A stretch of DNA of 64,000 bases from Niveibacterium umoris. Its GTDB lineage: Bacteria; Pseudomonadota; Gammaproteobacteria; Burkholderiales; Rhodocyclaceae. The stretch is taken from assembly GCF_014197015.1 (NCBI RefSeq), contig NZ_JACIET010000002.1:1240001-1304000 (forward strand). Reading direction: 5' to 3'. The position numbers were made by a program, and so were the translations under genes. Under the pieces are notes generated by a model. It was not told the DNA's origin and ran no database searches. It was given only the letters and a program-made list of their open reading frames with translations. Position 1 is the first letter of the stretch, and each line of letters opens with the position of its first letter. This document shows positions 55,218 to 63,416 of the stretch, piece by piece.

Positions 55218-55838
55218 TCAATTGGCGGCGGAACGTCGCGGCTCTGACGCGAGGGCGCGGTCGGACTTCACTACCGCGAGGAAGGCCGCGAAGACCTCCG
55301 GGTCCCAGCGGATGCCGACTTCGCCGGTCATGACTTCGATGATCCGCTGGTGGCTCTTTGCGTCGCGATAGGGCCGCCGCTCCGCCATCGCGTCGTACGC
55401 GTCGGCGACGGCGATGATGCGCGAGACAAGCGGTATCTGTTCGCCGACGAGACCATCCGGGTAACCGTTGCCGCTCACGCATTCGTGGTGGTGCCGCACA
55501 TACGGCGCAATGGCGATCAGCGCCGGGTCGCCTGAATCCGCCAGGATGCGTTCGCCGAGAACGGTGTGCGATTTCATCGTCTCCCAGGCATCGCGATCAA
55601 GGGTCTGCGGCGATGCGAGCACGTCGGGCGGGATATCGACCTTGCCGAGGTCGTGCAACTCGGCCGCAAGGCGCACCTGTGCGATGTCGCGTTCGGGCAG
55701 CCCGAGACGCTGTGCGATGCGCTCTGCGAGCGACACCACCCGGTCTGCATGTTCGTAGCAGTCCGCCACGCGTTCGCTGAGCCCCGCCAGGAGTGTGCGG
55801 GCGTGTTCGAGAGGCATCGCTTTGTTCAGCCGGACCAT
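55218..55838 (-). CDS. HD-GYP-domain protein, probable cyclic di-GMP phosphodiesterase
   Basis: The 206-residue protein consists almost only of an HD-GYP domain. The motifs ELHDLGKVDIP (HD), HHH near SHTVLGERIL and APYVRHHHE, and GNGYPDGL (GYP) are intact. It should hydrolyse cyclic di-GMP in the cytoplasm and opposes the three GGDEF proteins in this window. It is convergent with the Crp/Fnr gene with 20 bases between. Confidence 0.9.
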   Translation of the reverse strand: MVRLNKAMPLEHARTLLAGLSERVADCYEHADRVVSLAERIAQRLGLPERDIAQVRLAAELHDLGKVDIPPDVLASPQTLDRDAWETMKSHTVLGERILADSGDPALIAIAPYVRHHHECVSGNGYPDGLVGEQIPLVSRIIAVADAYDAMAERRPYRDAKSHQRIIEVMTGEVGIRWDPEVFAAFLAVVKSDRALASEPRRSAAN

Positions 55839-56108
55839 GGCGCCCTCCGCTGCGTCGTGCCGAGTTCCGCTGCACGTTCGGGCACGCGCAGCGGCTTCGG
55901 GGCCTTCCGCGTCAGCGGGATTGAAGAGATGAGCCGGGCGCGGCGGCCTATGGTTTCAGTCTAGCAAGGGCCCCGAAAACTGGCTGACACCAAGGCGGTC
56001 GTGCGCAGGCGGCGCCAATCCAAATGCGCCTTGTTTGATCGGGTGCAAGAACCGGCGATCGGCGTGGCGGCGCACCCCCGCGGCCCGCATCGCCGCCGGG
56101 CCAGGGCC

Positions 56109-57413
56109 TCACTGCGCCGTGCGGGCCTCTGCGGAGCCGAGTTGCGCCATGCGGGACGCGGTTTGCCTGAGCTGCGCCGGGTAGTCATCCGGCGCATCGA
56201 GGAAAGTCGTGAACAGGTTCAGGCCGATCTCTGCGCGGTCTGGCGCGGTGGCCAGATCGTAGTTGAAGGCCCACGCGCGGTTGCGCAGGATCTCGGCGCG
56301 GATGGCCTGCTTCAGCGGCGAGTAATGGCGGTCGAGCACCAGGATGTTCGGCGCGATCGAACCCATTGCCCGGCTGATGCGGGCCTCGGATCCGGCGTTG
56401 GCGAAGAAGCGCATCGCCGCTTTCGCGCCTGCGGGGTTCTTCGCATCGCGCGGGAGCACCAGCCCGTCTATCGGGCCAAGCGCCACCGGCGGAATCCCCG
56501 GCTCGATGACGGGAAACGGAAAGAACCCGAAGTCCGTGCCCTCGTGCCAGCCAACTTCGGGCGATTCCAGGTAGCCGATCAGCCAGGTGCCCATGAGCGT
56601 CATGGCGGCTTCGCCCCGACGCACCAGCATGCCGGCGCCGGTATTGAAATCGAGCGCGTTCGGCTGTGGGTTGAACATGCCGGCCTTGACCAGATCGCGC
56701 CACATGCCAAAAACGCGCTGCACCTCGCGATCCTCGAACGAGGCTTCGCCGGCCATCAGCTTCTGGCGGTATGCCAGTGGCGCGGTGCGCAGCAGCAGGT
56801 AGTCGAACCAGAACTGGGCGGGCCAGCGCGCCTTCGAGCCGAGCGCGAACGGCGTGGTGCCGTGGGCCTTGAGTTTGTGCGCCACATCCAGCAGCTCGCG
56901 CCAAGTCTTCGGGGGCTGCAGGCCGAGCGCGGCAAAGAGCTTCTTGTTGTAGATGAAGCCGACATAGTGCTGGGCGATCGGCACGAAATACACGCGGCCG
57001 TTGTAGCTGCAGGCCGATTGCACGACGGCGGTGCCGAAAAGCTTGTTCATCTCGGCCACCGGCAGGGCGTCGTCGATCGGTTGCAGGGATTCGACGATCG
57101 ACTGCACCCTCGCGCCGGCCCAATAGGTGTAGAGGTCGGCGGTACGGTGACGCTGCAGATCGTCGCGGATGCTGTGCTTGAACAATTCGTGGTCGATCGA
57201 CGTGGGTTGCAGGTGGTAGCGCGTTTCGGCGGCATTGAAGTCTTGCGCGATCGCGTCCATCGCGTTCGCGTAACCGCCCGAGAACGAGAAGTAATGCTGC
57301 AAGGCGACCGGCGTGCGTTCCGCGACCAGTTGCTCACGTGTGCGCTGGCAGGCGGCCAGCGTTACGAGAAGGCTCAGGAGCAACAGCCATGCATGTCGTG
57401 TTCTTGTTCCCAT
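56109..57413 (-). CDS. orphan ABC-type solute-binding lipoprotein (family 1, sugar type)
   Basis: The ATG at 57413 gives 434 residues with a lipoprotein signal (ending TLAACQ). The mature part resembles family-1 extracellular sugar-binding proteins: DFNAAETRYHL, DLYTYWAG, VPIAQHYVGFIYNKKLFAALGLQPPKTWRELLDVAHKLKAHG and GEAAMTLMGTWLIGYLES. No permease or ATPase genes are in the window. It may serve a transporter encoded elsewhere, or act as a ligand sensor. A start at 57479 would bury the signal peptide and was rejected. Confidence 0.88.
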   Translation of the reverse strand: MGTRTRHAWLLLLSLLVTLAACQRTREQLVAERTPVALQHYFSFSGGYANAMDAIAQDFNAAETRYHLQPTSIDHELFKHSIRDDLQRHRTADLYTYWAGARVQSIVESLQPIDDALPVAEMNKLFGTAVVQSACSYNGRVYFVPIAQHYVGFIYNKKLFAALGLQPPKTWRELLDVAHKLKAHGTTPFALGSKARWPAQFWFDYLLLRTAPLAYRQKLMAGEASFEDREVQRVFGMWRDLVKAGMFNPQPNALDFNTGAGMLVRRGEAAMTLMGTWLIGYLESPEVGWHEGTDFGFFPFPVIEPGIPPVALGPIDGLVLPRDAKNPAGAKAAMRFFANAGSEARISRAMGSIAPNILVLDRHYSPLKQAIRAEILRNRAWAFNYDLATAPDRAEIGLNLFTTFLDAPDDYPAQLRQTASRMAQLGSAEARTAQ

Positions 57414-57802
57414 CGATTCACGGTGAGGCGCGGCGGTCAAATCGGGGTGGGTGTCCAGGTCGACGTGCCGTGCGGACATGTCGTCGCGAAAAGTGCCTGT
57501 GCGGGCAGCTGACCTGCCGGCACACTGTACTCCGCGCGTTTGGCCGGTGTAATGAAGTTGCTGTCACAAATCTGAGCATCATCAAGAGTCGGCGGCGCCT
57601 TCGCCTGCGGAACATGCGTTGCGGTGCGCTCGGGTGTGCCTGAGTTGAAGGGCGGCGCGTGGCATGGCGAGCGCACGCTGCGCCGCGCCCGTTGCTGGCA
57701 TCGACTTGCGACGGAAGGCGCCCGGGACCAGGCCTCGCGGCGCGCCCCCGCAGTCATGCAAAAGCGCAGCGACGGTGCAGCAACGGTGCAGGGCACCAAC
57801 CC
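57414..57802. other. 389-base intergenic region
   Basis: The region separates two minus-strand genes. No coding sequence is supported. It should contain the promoter of the solute-binding lipoprotein. An AT-richer patch near 57549-57592 is the likeliest place, but I find no convincing -35/-10 pair. A short hairpin (GGTGC-CCT-GCACC, 57788-57800) just beyond the FMN-protein stop could be a weak terminator. Confidence 0.3.
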
Positions 57803-58417
57803 TCAGTAGAGCGTCGCCTCAATTCGCGCCGGCTGGACCCGGTCGAACGCCTCGGCGTCGATCGCGCCGTCGGTCATCAGCGCGTTGATCTGTCCGGCGC
57901 TCGGGACGCCCGTCGCCGCTGGCGCGGTCCACAGCTGCGCACGCACGACGGCGCGGGAACACTGGTAGTAAGCGGACTCGACGTCGATCACCAGCACACA
58001 TTTCGGCGCCTGCCCGCGGACGACGAAGCGGGCGAGCAGATCGGGGGCGACCGAGATCCGTGCGCGACCGTTCACCCGCAGGGTTTCGCCGACGCCGGGG
58101 ATCAGGAAGAGCAGGGCCATGCGCGGGTCTCCGATGAGGTTGCGCAGGCTGTCGGCGCGGTTGTTGCCGCGGCGCTCGGGCAGCAGCAGCGTCTTCTCGT
58201 CCTCGACCACCACGAAACCCGGCGCGTCGCCGCGTGGCGATGCGTCGAGCCCGTCCGGCCCGCTGGTGGCGAGGATCGCAAAGGGCGAGGCTTCGATCAT
58301 CGCCCGATACGGCGCCGCGATGTAGGGCACCTCCTTGCGTGTCGAGACCTCGCTGACCGGGCCGAGCAGGGCGCCCAACTGCTGCAGCGAATGGACCGTG
58401 TGCGAATCGGGGGGCAT
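57803..58417 (-). CDS. PPOX-class FMN-dependent flavin-binding protein
   Basis: The ATG at 58417 has GGAG eight bases upstream and gives 204 residues. A split-barrel flavin-binding fold is indicated by FAILATSGPDGLDASPRGDAPGFVVVEDEKTLLLPERRGNNRADSLRNLIGDPRMALLFLIPG. This pattern is typical of the DR2398-type subgroup of pyridoxamine-oxidase-like proteins. F420 or FMN reductase activity is possible; substrate unknown. Confidence 0.88.
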   Translation of the reverse strand: MPPDSHTVHSLQQLGALLGPVSEVSTRKEVPYIAAPYRAMIEASPFAILATSGPDGLDASPRGDAPGFVVVEDEKTLLLPERRGNNRADSLRNLIGDPRMALLFLIPGVGETLRVNGRARISVAPDLLARFVVRGQAPKCVLVIDVESAYYQCSRAVVRAQLWTAPAATGVPSAGQINALMTDGAIDAEAFDRVQPARIEATLY

Positions 58418-58519
58418 CGGCTTGCTCCGGATCGGTGTGGGAAGCGGGATTATCCGCGAAGCCGTGCTGTCACATCCGAACACGGTAAGCTGCAGCGCTA
58501 CCCTCGCCAGGAGATTCCC

Positions 58520-59206
58520 ATGTCTGAACTGCTCGAAGCCCTCGAAGTCGAAACCGCGCCGAATCCGGATTTCTCGGTAATCTGGCTGCATGGACTGGGG
58601 GCCGACGGCAGCGATTTCGTGCCAGTGGTGCCGGAGCTCGGGCTGCCCGCCGGTGCGCGGGTGCGCTTCGTCTTTCCGCATGCGCCGATGATTCCGGTGA
58701 CCTGCAACGGCGGCTACATCATGCGGGCCTGGTATGACATCAAGTACCTCGACGGGAGCAGTCGTGACGTGGATGAGGCGGGCGTTCGCGCGTCGTGTGC
58801 AGCGGTGCGGGCGCTGGTCGCACGCGAGAACGCACGTGGCGTGCCCACCTCGCACATCGTGCTGGCGGGCTTCTCGCAAGGCGGCGCGATCGCCTACACG
58901 GCGGCGCTGTCGCATCCGGAGCGGCTGGCCGGCGTGATTGCGTTGTCCACCTACATACCGGCGCGCGCCATGCTGCTCGGGTCGCTGTCCGACGCCAACC
59001 GCTCCACGCCGATCTTCGCGGCGCACGGTACTTACGACGATGTGGTCGGCTTACCGCTGGGCCTGGCGGCGCGCGACGCCTTGCGCGCCGAGGGCTACGC
59101 GCTCGACTGGCACACCTACCCGATGCCGCATTCGGTATGTCTCGAAGAAATCGCGGCGATCGGGCAGTGGCTGCAGCAGCGCATGCTTGCGGGGCAAGGC
59201 GCGTGA
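58520..59206 (+). CDS. carboxylesterase / lysophospholipase, alpha/beta hydrolase
   Basis: The 228-residue enzyme of the phospholipase/carboxylesterase family has GGAG before its ATG. The oxyanion segment LHGLGADGSDF, nucleophile motif GFSQGG (Ser near 118), acid Asp in HGTYDDVV, and His in MPHSV form the triad. It should hydrolyse short-chain esters or lysophospholipids in the cytoplasm. It diverges from the FMN-protein gene. Confidence 0.93.
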   Translation: MSELLEALEVETAPNPDFSVIWLHGLGADGSDFVPVVPELGLPAGARVRFVFPHAPMIPVTCNGGYIMRAWYDIKYLDGSSRDVDEAGVRASCAAVRALVARENARGVPTSHIVLAGFSQGGAIAYTAALSHPERLAGVIALSTYIPARAMLLGSLSDANRSTPIFAAHGTYDDVVGLPLGLAARDALRAEGYALDWHTYPMPHSVCLEEIAAIGQWLQQRMLAGQGA

Positions 59207-59224
59207 CAACGCTGTTTTGAATCT

Positions 59225-59266
59225 GTCAGAAATATCTTTTTCGCATTTATTTACAGGCGTTCTGAC
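59225..59266. repeat. long-spaced inverted repeat upstream of the PEP-CTERM gene
   Basis: A perfect 7-bp inverted repeat, GTCAGAA (59225-59231) and TTCTGAC (59260-59266), has 28 AT-rich bases between its arms. It lies just after the esterase stop and may be a terminator-like structure or a regulator site. Confidence 0.3.
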
Positions 59267-59324
59267 TTCGATCCGTTTGTCTTTGGCGCCGGGCGTGCGG
59301 CTTGACGGCGCGGCACCGAGGCGC

Positions 59325-59340
59325 CGTGACATGCGTCACG
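59325..59340. promoter_or_regulatory. palindrome, candidate enhancer site for sigma-54 activator
   Basis: CGTGAC-ATGC-GTCACG is a 16-base site with perfect 6-bp arms, centred about 122 bases before the predicted sigma-54 transcript start. This is the usual distance for an enhancer-binding protein such as PrsR. The link is inferred from position. Confidence 0.45.
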
Positions 59341-59428
59341 CAAATCCGGTATGGCCGTGAATTTGTGCCTGTCGCATAAATTAACAAAAACAATTCTTCA
59401 AACGTCCCAAATGACGGATTTGCAGAAA

Positions 59429-59444
59429 TGGCACGGAACCTGCT
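59429..59444 (+). promoter_or_regulatory. sigma-54 promoter of the PEP-CTERM gene
   Basis: TGGCACG-N4-CTGCT matches the sigma-54 consensus TGGCACG-N4-TTGCW at all but one position. It has GG (59430-59431) and GC (59442-59443) exactly ten bases apart. Transcription would start near 59455, which rules out the GTG at 59454 as start codon. Sigma-54 control of PEP-CTERM genes through PrsK/PrsR is known in related bacteria. Confidence 0.75.
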
Positions 59445-59480
59445 GATGCAGCAGTGTCCCTGTTCTGGTTCCCTGCTGCC

Positions 59481-60287
59481 ATGTCGCTCCGTCTCCTTGG
59501 TCTGTGCTGTTTCGCGCTTCTGTCCCAATCCGCTGCCGCGTATGTGATCGACGGCAATCTTCAGCCCGACTGGTCGATCAACAAGACCACGATGGCGCCC
59601 GGTAGCGCGGTCAAGGGTTACACCGTCGAGGACTGGACGCGCAACGGCAGCGGTTTCCTGAGCCCTGGCTACGGTGGCCAGGCCTACGATGCCGAGGCGC
59701 TGTACGTCGACTTCGACGCCACGACGCTCTATCTGGGTCTGATCACCGGCATGAACCCCGCCATGCGCATGGGTAACGGCAACTACGCGCCGGGCGACTT
59801 CCTGATCGACTTTGGTCGCGACGGCAAGTTCGAGTACGGCTTCACCACCACGGACATCAAGAACACCAACGGCAGCGCATACCGCCCGACGATCAAGGTC
59901 GGCTCGCTCTACCGCATCGGTGACGCCACCAACGGCTGGTACTTCGGATTGTGGAACGGTCAGAACAAGAACTATGCGAACGGGCGCGATCCGGTCGCGG
60001 TAAAAGCGGGCACGCTGATCGGCGATGGCAAGGTCGCAACCAGCGGCCCGGTCAGCGGCTATGGTCAGTACGCGACTGACACCCACTACATGTACGAGGC
60101 CGCGATTCCGCTGGCGCTGTTCGGTGGTGATTGGGGCAAGCCCTTCGACGTGCAGTGGTCGATGCTGTGCGGCAATGACGTGATTTCAGCGGACCCGGTG
60201 GCCAGCGTGCCCGAGCCGATGAGCCTTGCTCTGGTCGGTAGTGCGCTGGGTGCGCTGGCGCTGAGCCGCCGCAAGCGTCGCGCCTGA
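59481..60287 (+). CDS. PEP-CTERM sorting-domain exported protein
   Basis: The ATG at 59481 gives 268 residues with a signal peptide (ending QSAAAY), a beta-rich body with many Gly, Asn, Thr and Tyr, and a PEP-CTERM tail from about 243. The tail is VPEP, then a hydrophobic helix (MSLALVGSALGALALS) and RRKRR. The tail directs processing by exosortase, usually tied to exopolysaccharide production and floc formation. The exosortase gene is not in the window. The function of the body is unknown. Control by the sigma-54 promoter upstream is probable. Confidence 0.9.
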   Translation: MSLRLLGLCCFALLSQSAAAYVIDGNLQPDWSINKTTMAPGSAVKGYTVEDWTRNGSGFLSPGYGGQAYDAEALYVDFDATTLYLGLITGMNPAMRMGNGNYAPGDFLIDFGRDGKFEYGFTTTDIKNTNGSAYRPTIKVGSLYRIGDATNGWYFGLWNGQNKNYANGRDPVAVKAGTLIGDGKVATSGPVSGYGQYATDTHYMYEAAIPLALFGGDWGKPFDVQWSMLCGNDVISADPVASVPEPMSLALVGSALGALALSRRKRRA

Positions 60288-60436
60288 TCCCGGCGTGCCC
60301 TGCTGCCGCCGTAGCGCACATCCGGCGCACGGGCGGATGACGGCGGGCAAACGATCGCCACGGCGAGCTTGTCCACGCAGGTCCCCGCTTCCAGAATGAA
60401 AGCGGCTATTCCGCCGTCGGCAGAGGAGGCAACGCC

Positions 60437-62179
60437 GTGTGGCGCGCTGCTTGGGGGGCGCTGTTCGTGTGCTTGGCCGGGTGCGCATCGGTCGATATCC
60501 GGCCGGGGGGCGACGGCGGTACGCTGTTCGAGACCCATGCCCGCATCCCTGCCGAGTTGAGTGCGGCGCTGGCGAAGGCCCCTGATTGTTGCGCATCTCT
60601 CGCCGCGCTTCCTTATGCGACGCTGGCAGAGGCCGGCACACGATCGCTGACGATCAGCCCCTCTTCTCCCGCCTATGCCTTCGACAGCGGCAAGAGCTTC
60701 TTCGCCGCGTATCGCATCGCCGAGCTCAAGCGCCCGGCCGAGATCGTGGTCGCGAGCCAACGCAGCGCGGAGCCGGGCTCAACGCTGCAGCTTTGGCCAG
60801 ACTTTCGCATGCTCGCGTTCGAACCCACGCTGCTGGTGCTCGACGCGCAATTCCGCATCCGCCGCCGTATCACCGCCGACCCACCCGACAGCGCCTGCGC
60901 CACGCAAGCCCGGGCCGATGTGTTCGCGGCGCGGGTGGACCTTGTTGAGCCACCCGACGCCGCCGCCTATCTGATCGTGCTGACCACCGCCGACGCGCTG
61001 GCGCGCGACGGGCAGCAAGTGTGCGGCGTGGTGCGGCACGGTCTGAGCCCGGTCGGCGCGCTGCGCGTTGACGTGAGCCGCATCGAGATCGACGAACGCC
61101 AACTGCATTTCCGCGTGCCGGTGAGCTGGCACCCGGGCTTGCGTGACGCCGGCGGGCTCGGCTTGTTGGGCAGCCTGGTCGACGAGAGCGGCTGGCTGTG
61201 GCTGGGCGAGAAACACCTTTACTTCCTGACCCGTCACGGCGACGTGCTACGCCCGCAACTGAGCCTGCCCTACACCGCATTGCGGCTGGCACGCAGCGAC
61301 GCGACGCAGCATCCGGCGATGCTGGTCGTCGCCACCGAAGAGGCCGGCAAGCTGCGCTTCGAAGGCTTCAGCGCAGCACCGGCGGCACGCGATGCGCTGA
61401 CAACGGCTGCGGCCTGGTTGGGCGATCAGGTGCCGCTTGGGCGCATTGACGAAGCGGTCGAAATCAGCATCGCAGATACGTTGCCGGTGATTTCGGTGGA
61501 GCCGGGTTCGAGCGGATTCCTCTCGCGGCTGAGCGATGCGGCACTGGTCGGCGGAAGTCTGGTCGCCTTGCCGTGTGCGCTGTGCCAGACCGGCGTCTGC
61601 ACGCCGGAGATGCTGCTGTCCTGCGCCGCGTTGTTCTCGACCGGCGCGGTTGCCGGCGGCGTAGTCGCGAGCGGCCAGGAATTGCTCGCGCGTGCGCAGG
61701 GCCGCAGCCAGGGGCCGGCTGAAGTGCCGACGCACGCTGCGATCACGTTGCACAAGACGCCGGCGCTCGACGCCACGTCCTTGCGCGCCTGTCTGCAAGC
61801 CGCACTGTCTCAGGGCGGGGCGGAGCCCTGGCGCGACCAGGGCATCACTGGGCACCCGCATTTGAAGGCCTCGGCCGCGCCGGCAACGCCCTCGATGCAA
61901 CTCGCGCTCGAAGGCATCGCCTTCGTGCCGGAAGGGGCGACGCCGGCCGACGTGAATGAGCTGCCGGTGCGCCTGCACCTGCGCGGCCACTGGGCCTGGG
62001 TCCGCGCCGGCGACGCGACGCCACGGCACCTGCCGCTCACCTGGCAGAGTGACGTTCACCCACTGCGCGCCTGGCTTGGCGATAGCCCGCCGGTGTTGCG
62101 CGACACGCTCGACACCGCCTGCCGCGACATCGCCACGCAGACCATCGCCACCGCAGCGGCGCAGTGGCGGCGGCACTGA
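60437..62179 (+). CDS. lipoprotein with MalM-like N-terminal domain
   Basis: The 580-residue protein starts at GTG after GAGGAGG. Its lipoprotein signal ends LAGC (Cys16). The segment near 50-90 (CCASLAALPYATLAEAGTRS then ISPSSPAYAFDSGKSFFAAYRIAEL) resembles MalM, the maltose-operon periplasmic protein. The remaining 450 residues are not recognised. They include a hydrophobic Cys-rich stretch (SLVALPCALCQTGVCTPEMLLSCAALF, about 380-405) that could insert in a membrane. No maltose genes are nearby. Function unknown. Confidence 0.8.
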   Translation: MWRAAWGALFVCLAGCASVDIRPGGDGGTLFETHARIPAELSAALAKAPDCCASLAALPYATLAEAGTRSLTISPSSPAYAFDSGKSFFAAYRIAELKRPAEIVVASQRSAEPGSTLQLWPDFRMLAFEPTLLVLDAQFRIRRRITADPPDSACATQARADVFAARVDLVEPPDAAAYLIVLTTADALARDGQQVCGVVRHGLSPVGALRVDVSRIEIDERQLHFRVPVSWHPGLRDAGGLGLLGSLVDESGWLWLGEKHLYFLTRHGDVLRPQLSLPYTALRLARSDATQHPAMLVVATEEAGKLRFEGFSAAPAARDALTTAAAWLGDQVPLGRIDEAVEISIADTLPVISVEPGSSGFLSRLSDAALVGGSLVALPCALCQTGVCTPEMLLSCAALFSTGAVAGGVVASGQELLARAQGRSQGPAEVPTHAAITLHKTPALDATSLRACLQAALSQGGAEPWRDQGITGHPHLKASAAPATPSMQLALEGIAFVPEGATPADVNELPVRLHLRGHWAWVRAGDATPRHLPLTWQSDVHPLRAWLGDSPPVLRDTLDTACRDIATQTIATAAAQWRRH

Positions 62180-62580
62180 GTCGGGCGGTGGGTATTTCGA
62201 TTTCGAACATGACTGCCGTCGTGCTCACCGGGTGAGGCGCCGGCGGCGTTCTGTGTTCTCACACGGGATGACGGCGAGCGCGCTCGCCAGAAGCCTCGCC
62301 GATCGTGTCGGTGACTGCTGGCGTGCCCTGAATGCAGGCCGTGCCGACCAACCAATGCCATGCGATCCAGTCCGCCAATCAGGTGATATGGAGCGAGGCG
62401 GCGCGGGTTGTGCCCCTCGCGGTGCTGGTTGAGGATCCGGAATGAATGCTGGCGGGGGATTACGTGCTCCGCGGCGGTCATCTTGCCTGCCGTGTGGCGC
62501 GTTGTTAGGACGATGCCTCGTTCTGACAGGCAGTTGTATCCCCACACCAATCACTGAAAGGAAGGGCTGCGGCCCTCCAT
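62180..62580. other. 401-base intergenic region
   Basis: I see no supported gene here. A minus-strand frame (62056-62550) runs through it and into the end of the previous gene, but it has no recognisable protein features. A GGAAGG ribosome site for the next gene lies at its right end. No promoter stands out. Confidence 0.35.
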
Positions 62581-63294
62581 ATGCCCACCTCCTCAAAACG
62601 TCTATGCGCTGCCGCGCGGACCCTCTCCTGCCTGCTTCCGCTACTGATCGCAGACGCGGCTGGCGCGGGCGTTTATCGCTGCGCCGATGCGCAGGGGCAC
62701 ATTACCTATTCGGACCTGCCGTGTGCCACCGGAGCCAATGCAAAGCAGCAGACCATCAATGCGTCGCCCGCAGCGCGCGGGATCGCCGGCACCGCCGCCC
62801 AGCCCGCCAACGAGGTTGCCGGGGCGCAGCGTGGGGCGTCGCACGCGGGCAGCGAGAAGGTCTGCCCCACCGAGCGGGATATCGCCAACCTGGAAACCCG
62901 CGCCACCAGTATCACGCTGGATGAACGTGCGCGGACCTTTATGCGCGACGAGGTGCGCCGCGCCCGCGCGTGTGCGCGCGAGGATTCGCATTACACGCAG
63001 GAAGACTGGGCCCGCGTCGAGCAGGGCATCCGCGACCAGGACCGCACCCTCGAGCGCGACCGTGCGGACGCCAGAAGCCGCGTGGTTGATACGCACAGCA
63101 TCGGCGCCTCCGAGCAGGAACAGCAGCGCATCGAGAACGACAAGAACCGCGATGCCTTGAGGGCGGTCGCACGCTGCGACCGCAATGCATGCTGGGACGC
63201 GGGTGGCACGCGCTATGCGCGGAGCGACTCGGGCTATGTCGGGCCGGGCGGTCAGAGCTGCCAGCTTAGTGACGGCAAGCTGGACTGCCGCTGA
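62581..63294 (+). CDS. DUF4124-domain exported protein
   Basis: The 237-residue protein has a signal peptide (ending DAAGAG) and the DUF4124 motif GVYRCADAQGHITYSDLPC (about 30-48). A helical, charged middle (about 90-190, Arg/Glu/Asp-rich) follows, then a C-terminal Cys-containing part (CDRNACWDAGGTRY and GGQSCQL). DUF4124 proteins are periplasmic with no established function. A second protein with a related N-terminus is at 23363-23986. Confidence 0.85.
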   Translation: MPTSSKRLCAAARTLSCLLPLLIADAAGAGVYRCADAQGHITYSDLPCATGANAKQQTINASPAARGIAGTAAQPANEVAGAQRGASHAGSEKVCPTERDIANLETRATSITLDERARTFMRDEVRRARACAREDSHYTQEDWARVEQGIRDQDRTLERDRADARSRVVDTHSIGASEQEQQRIENDKNRDALRAVARCDRNACWDAGGTRYARSDSGYVGPGGQSCQLSDGKLDCR

Positions 63295-63349
63295 CACACT
63301 CGGGATTTGGTGGGGGCGCCGACGCGGAGCGCTGCAATCAGTGCTGTGA

Positions 63350-63383
63350 CAGTCATGTTGTCGTCACGTTGGTTTCGTAGGCT
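63350..63383 (+). promoter_or_regulatory. PhoB box and promoter of the alkaline phosphatase gene
   Basis: CAGTCAT-GTTG-TCGTCAC (63350-63367) matches the direct-repeat Pho box CTGTCAT-N4-CTGTCAY at 6 and 5 of 7 positions. TAGGCT (63378-63383) sits ten bases downstream as the -10, as in E. coli phoA. Phosphate-starvation control by PhoB is therefore likely. Confidence 0.65.
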
Positions 63384-63416
63384 CCCGGCTCCGATTCATC
63401 TCTGGAGCTTCGCGCA

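Noticed and set aside
59454-59480. GTG start for the PEP-CTERM gene at 59454
   Set aside because: The predicted sigma-54 transcript start lies at about 59455, and the ATG at 59481 already gives a complete signal peptide.
62056-62550. Minus-strand ORF of 164 codons in the gap before the DUF4124 gene
   Set aside because: It has no recognisable motif, overlaps the end of the previous gene, and shows an unusual His/Arg/Ser-rich composition.
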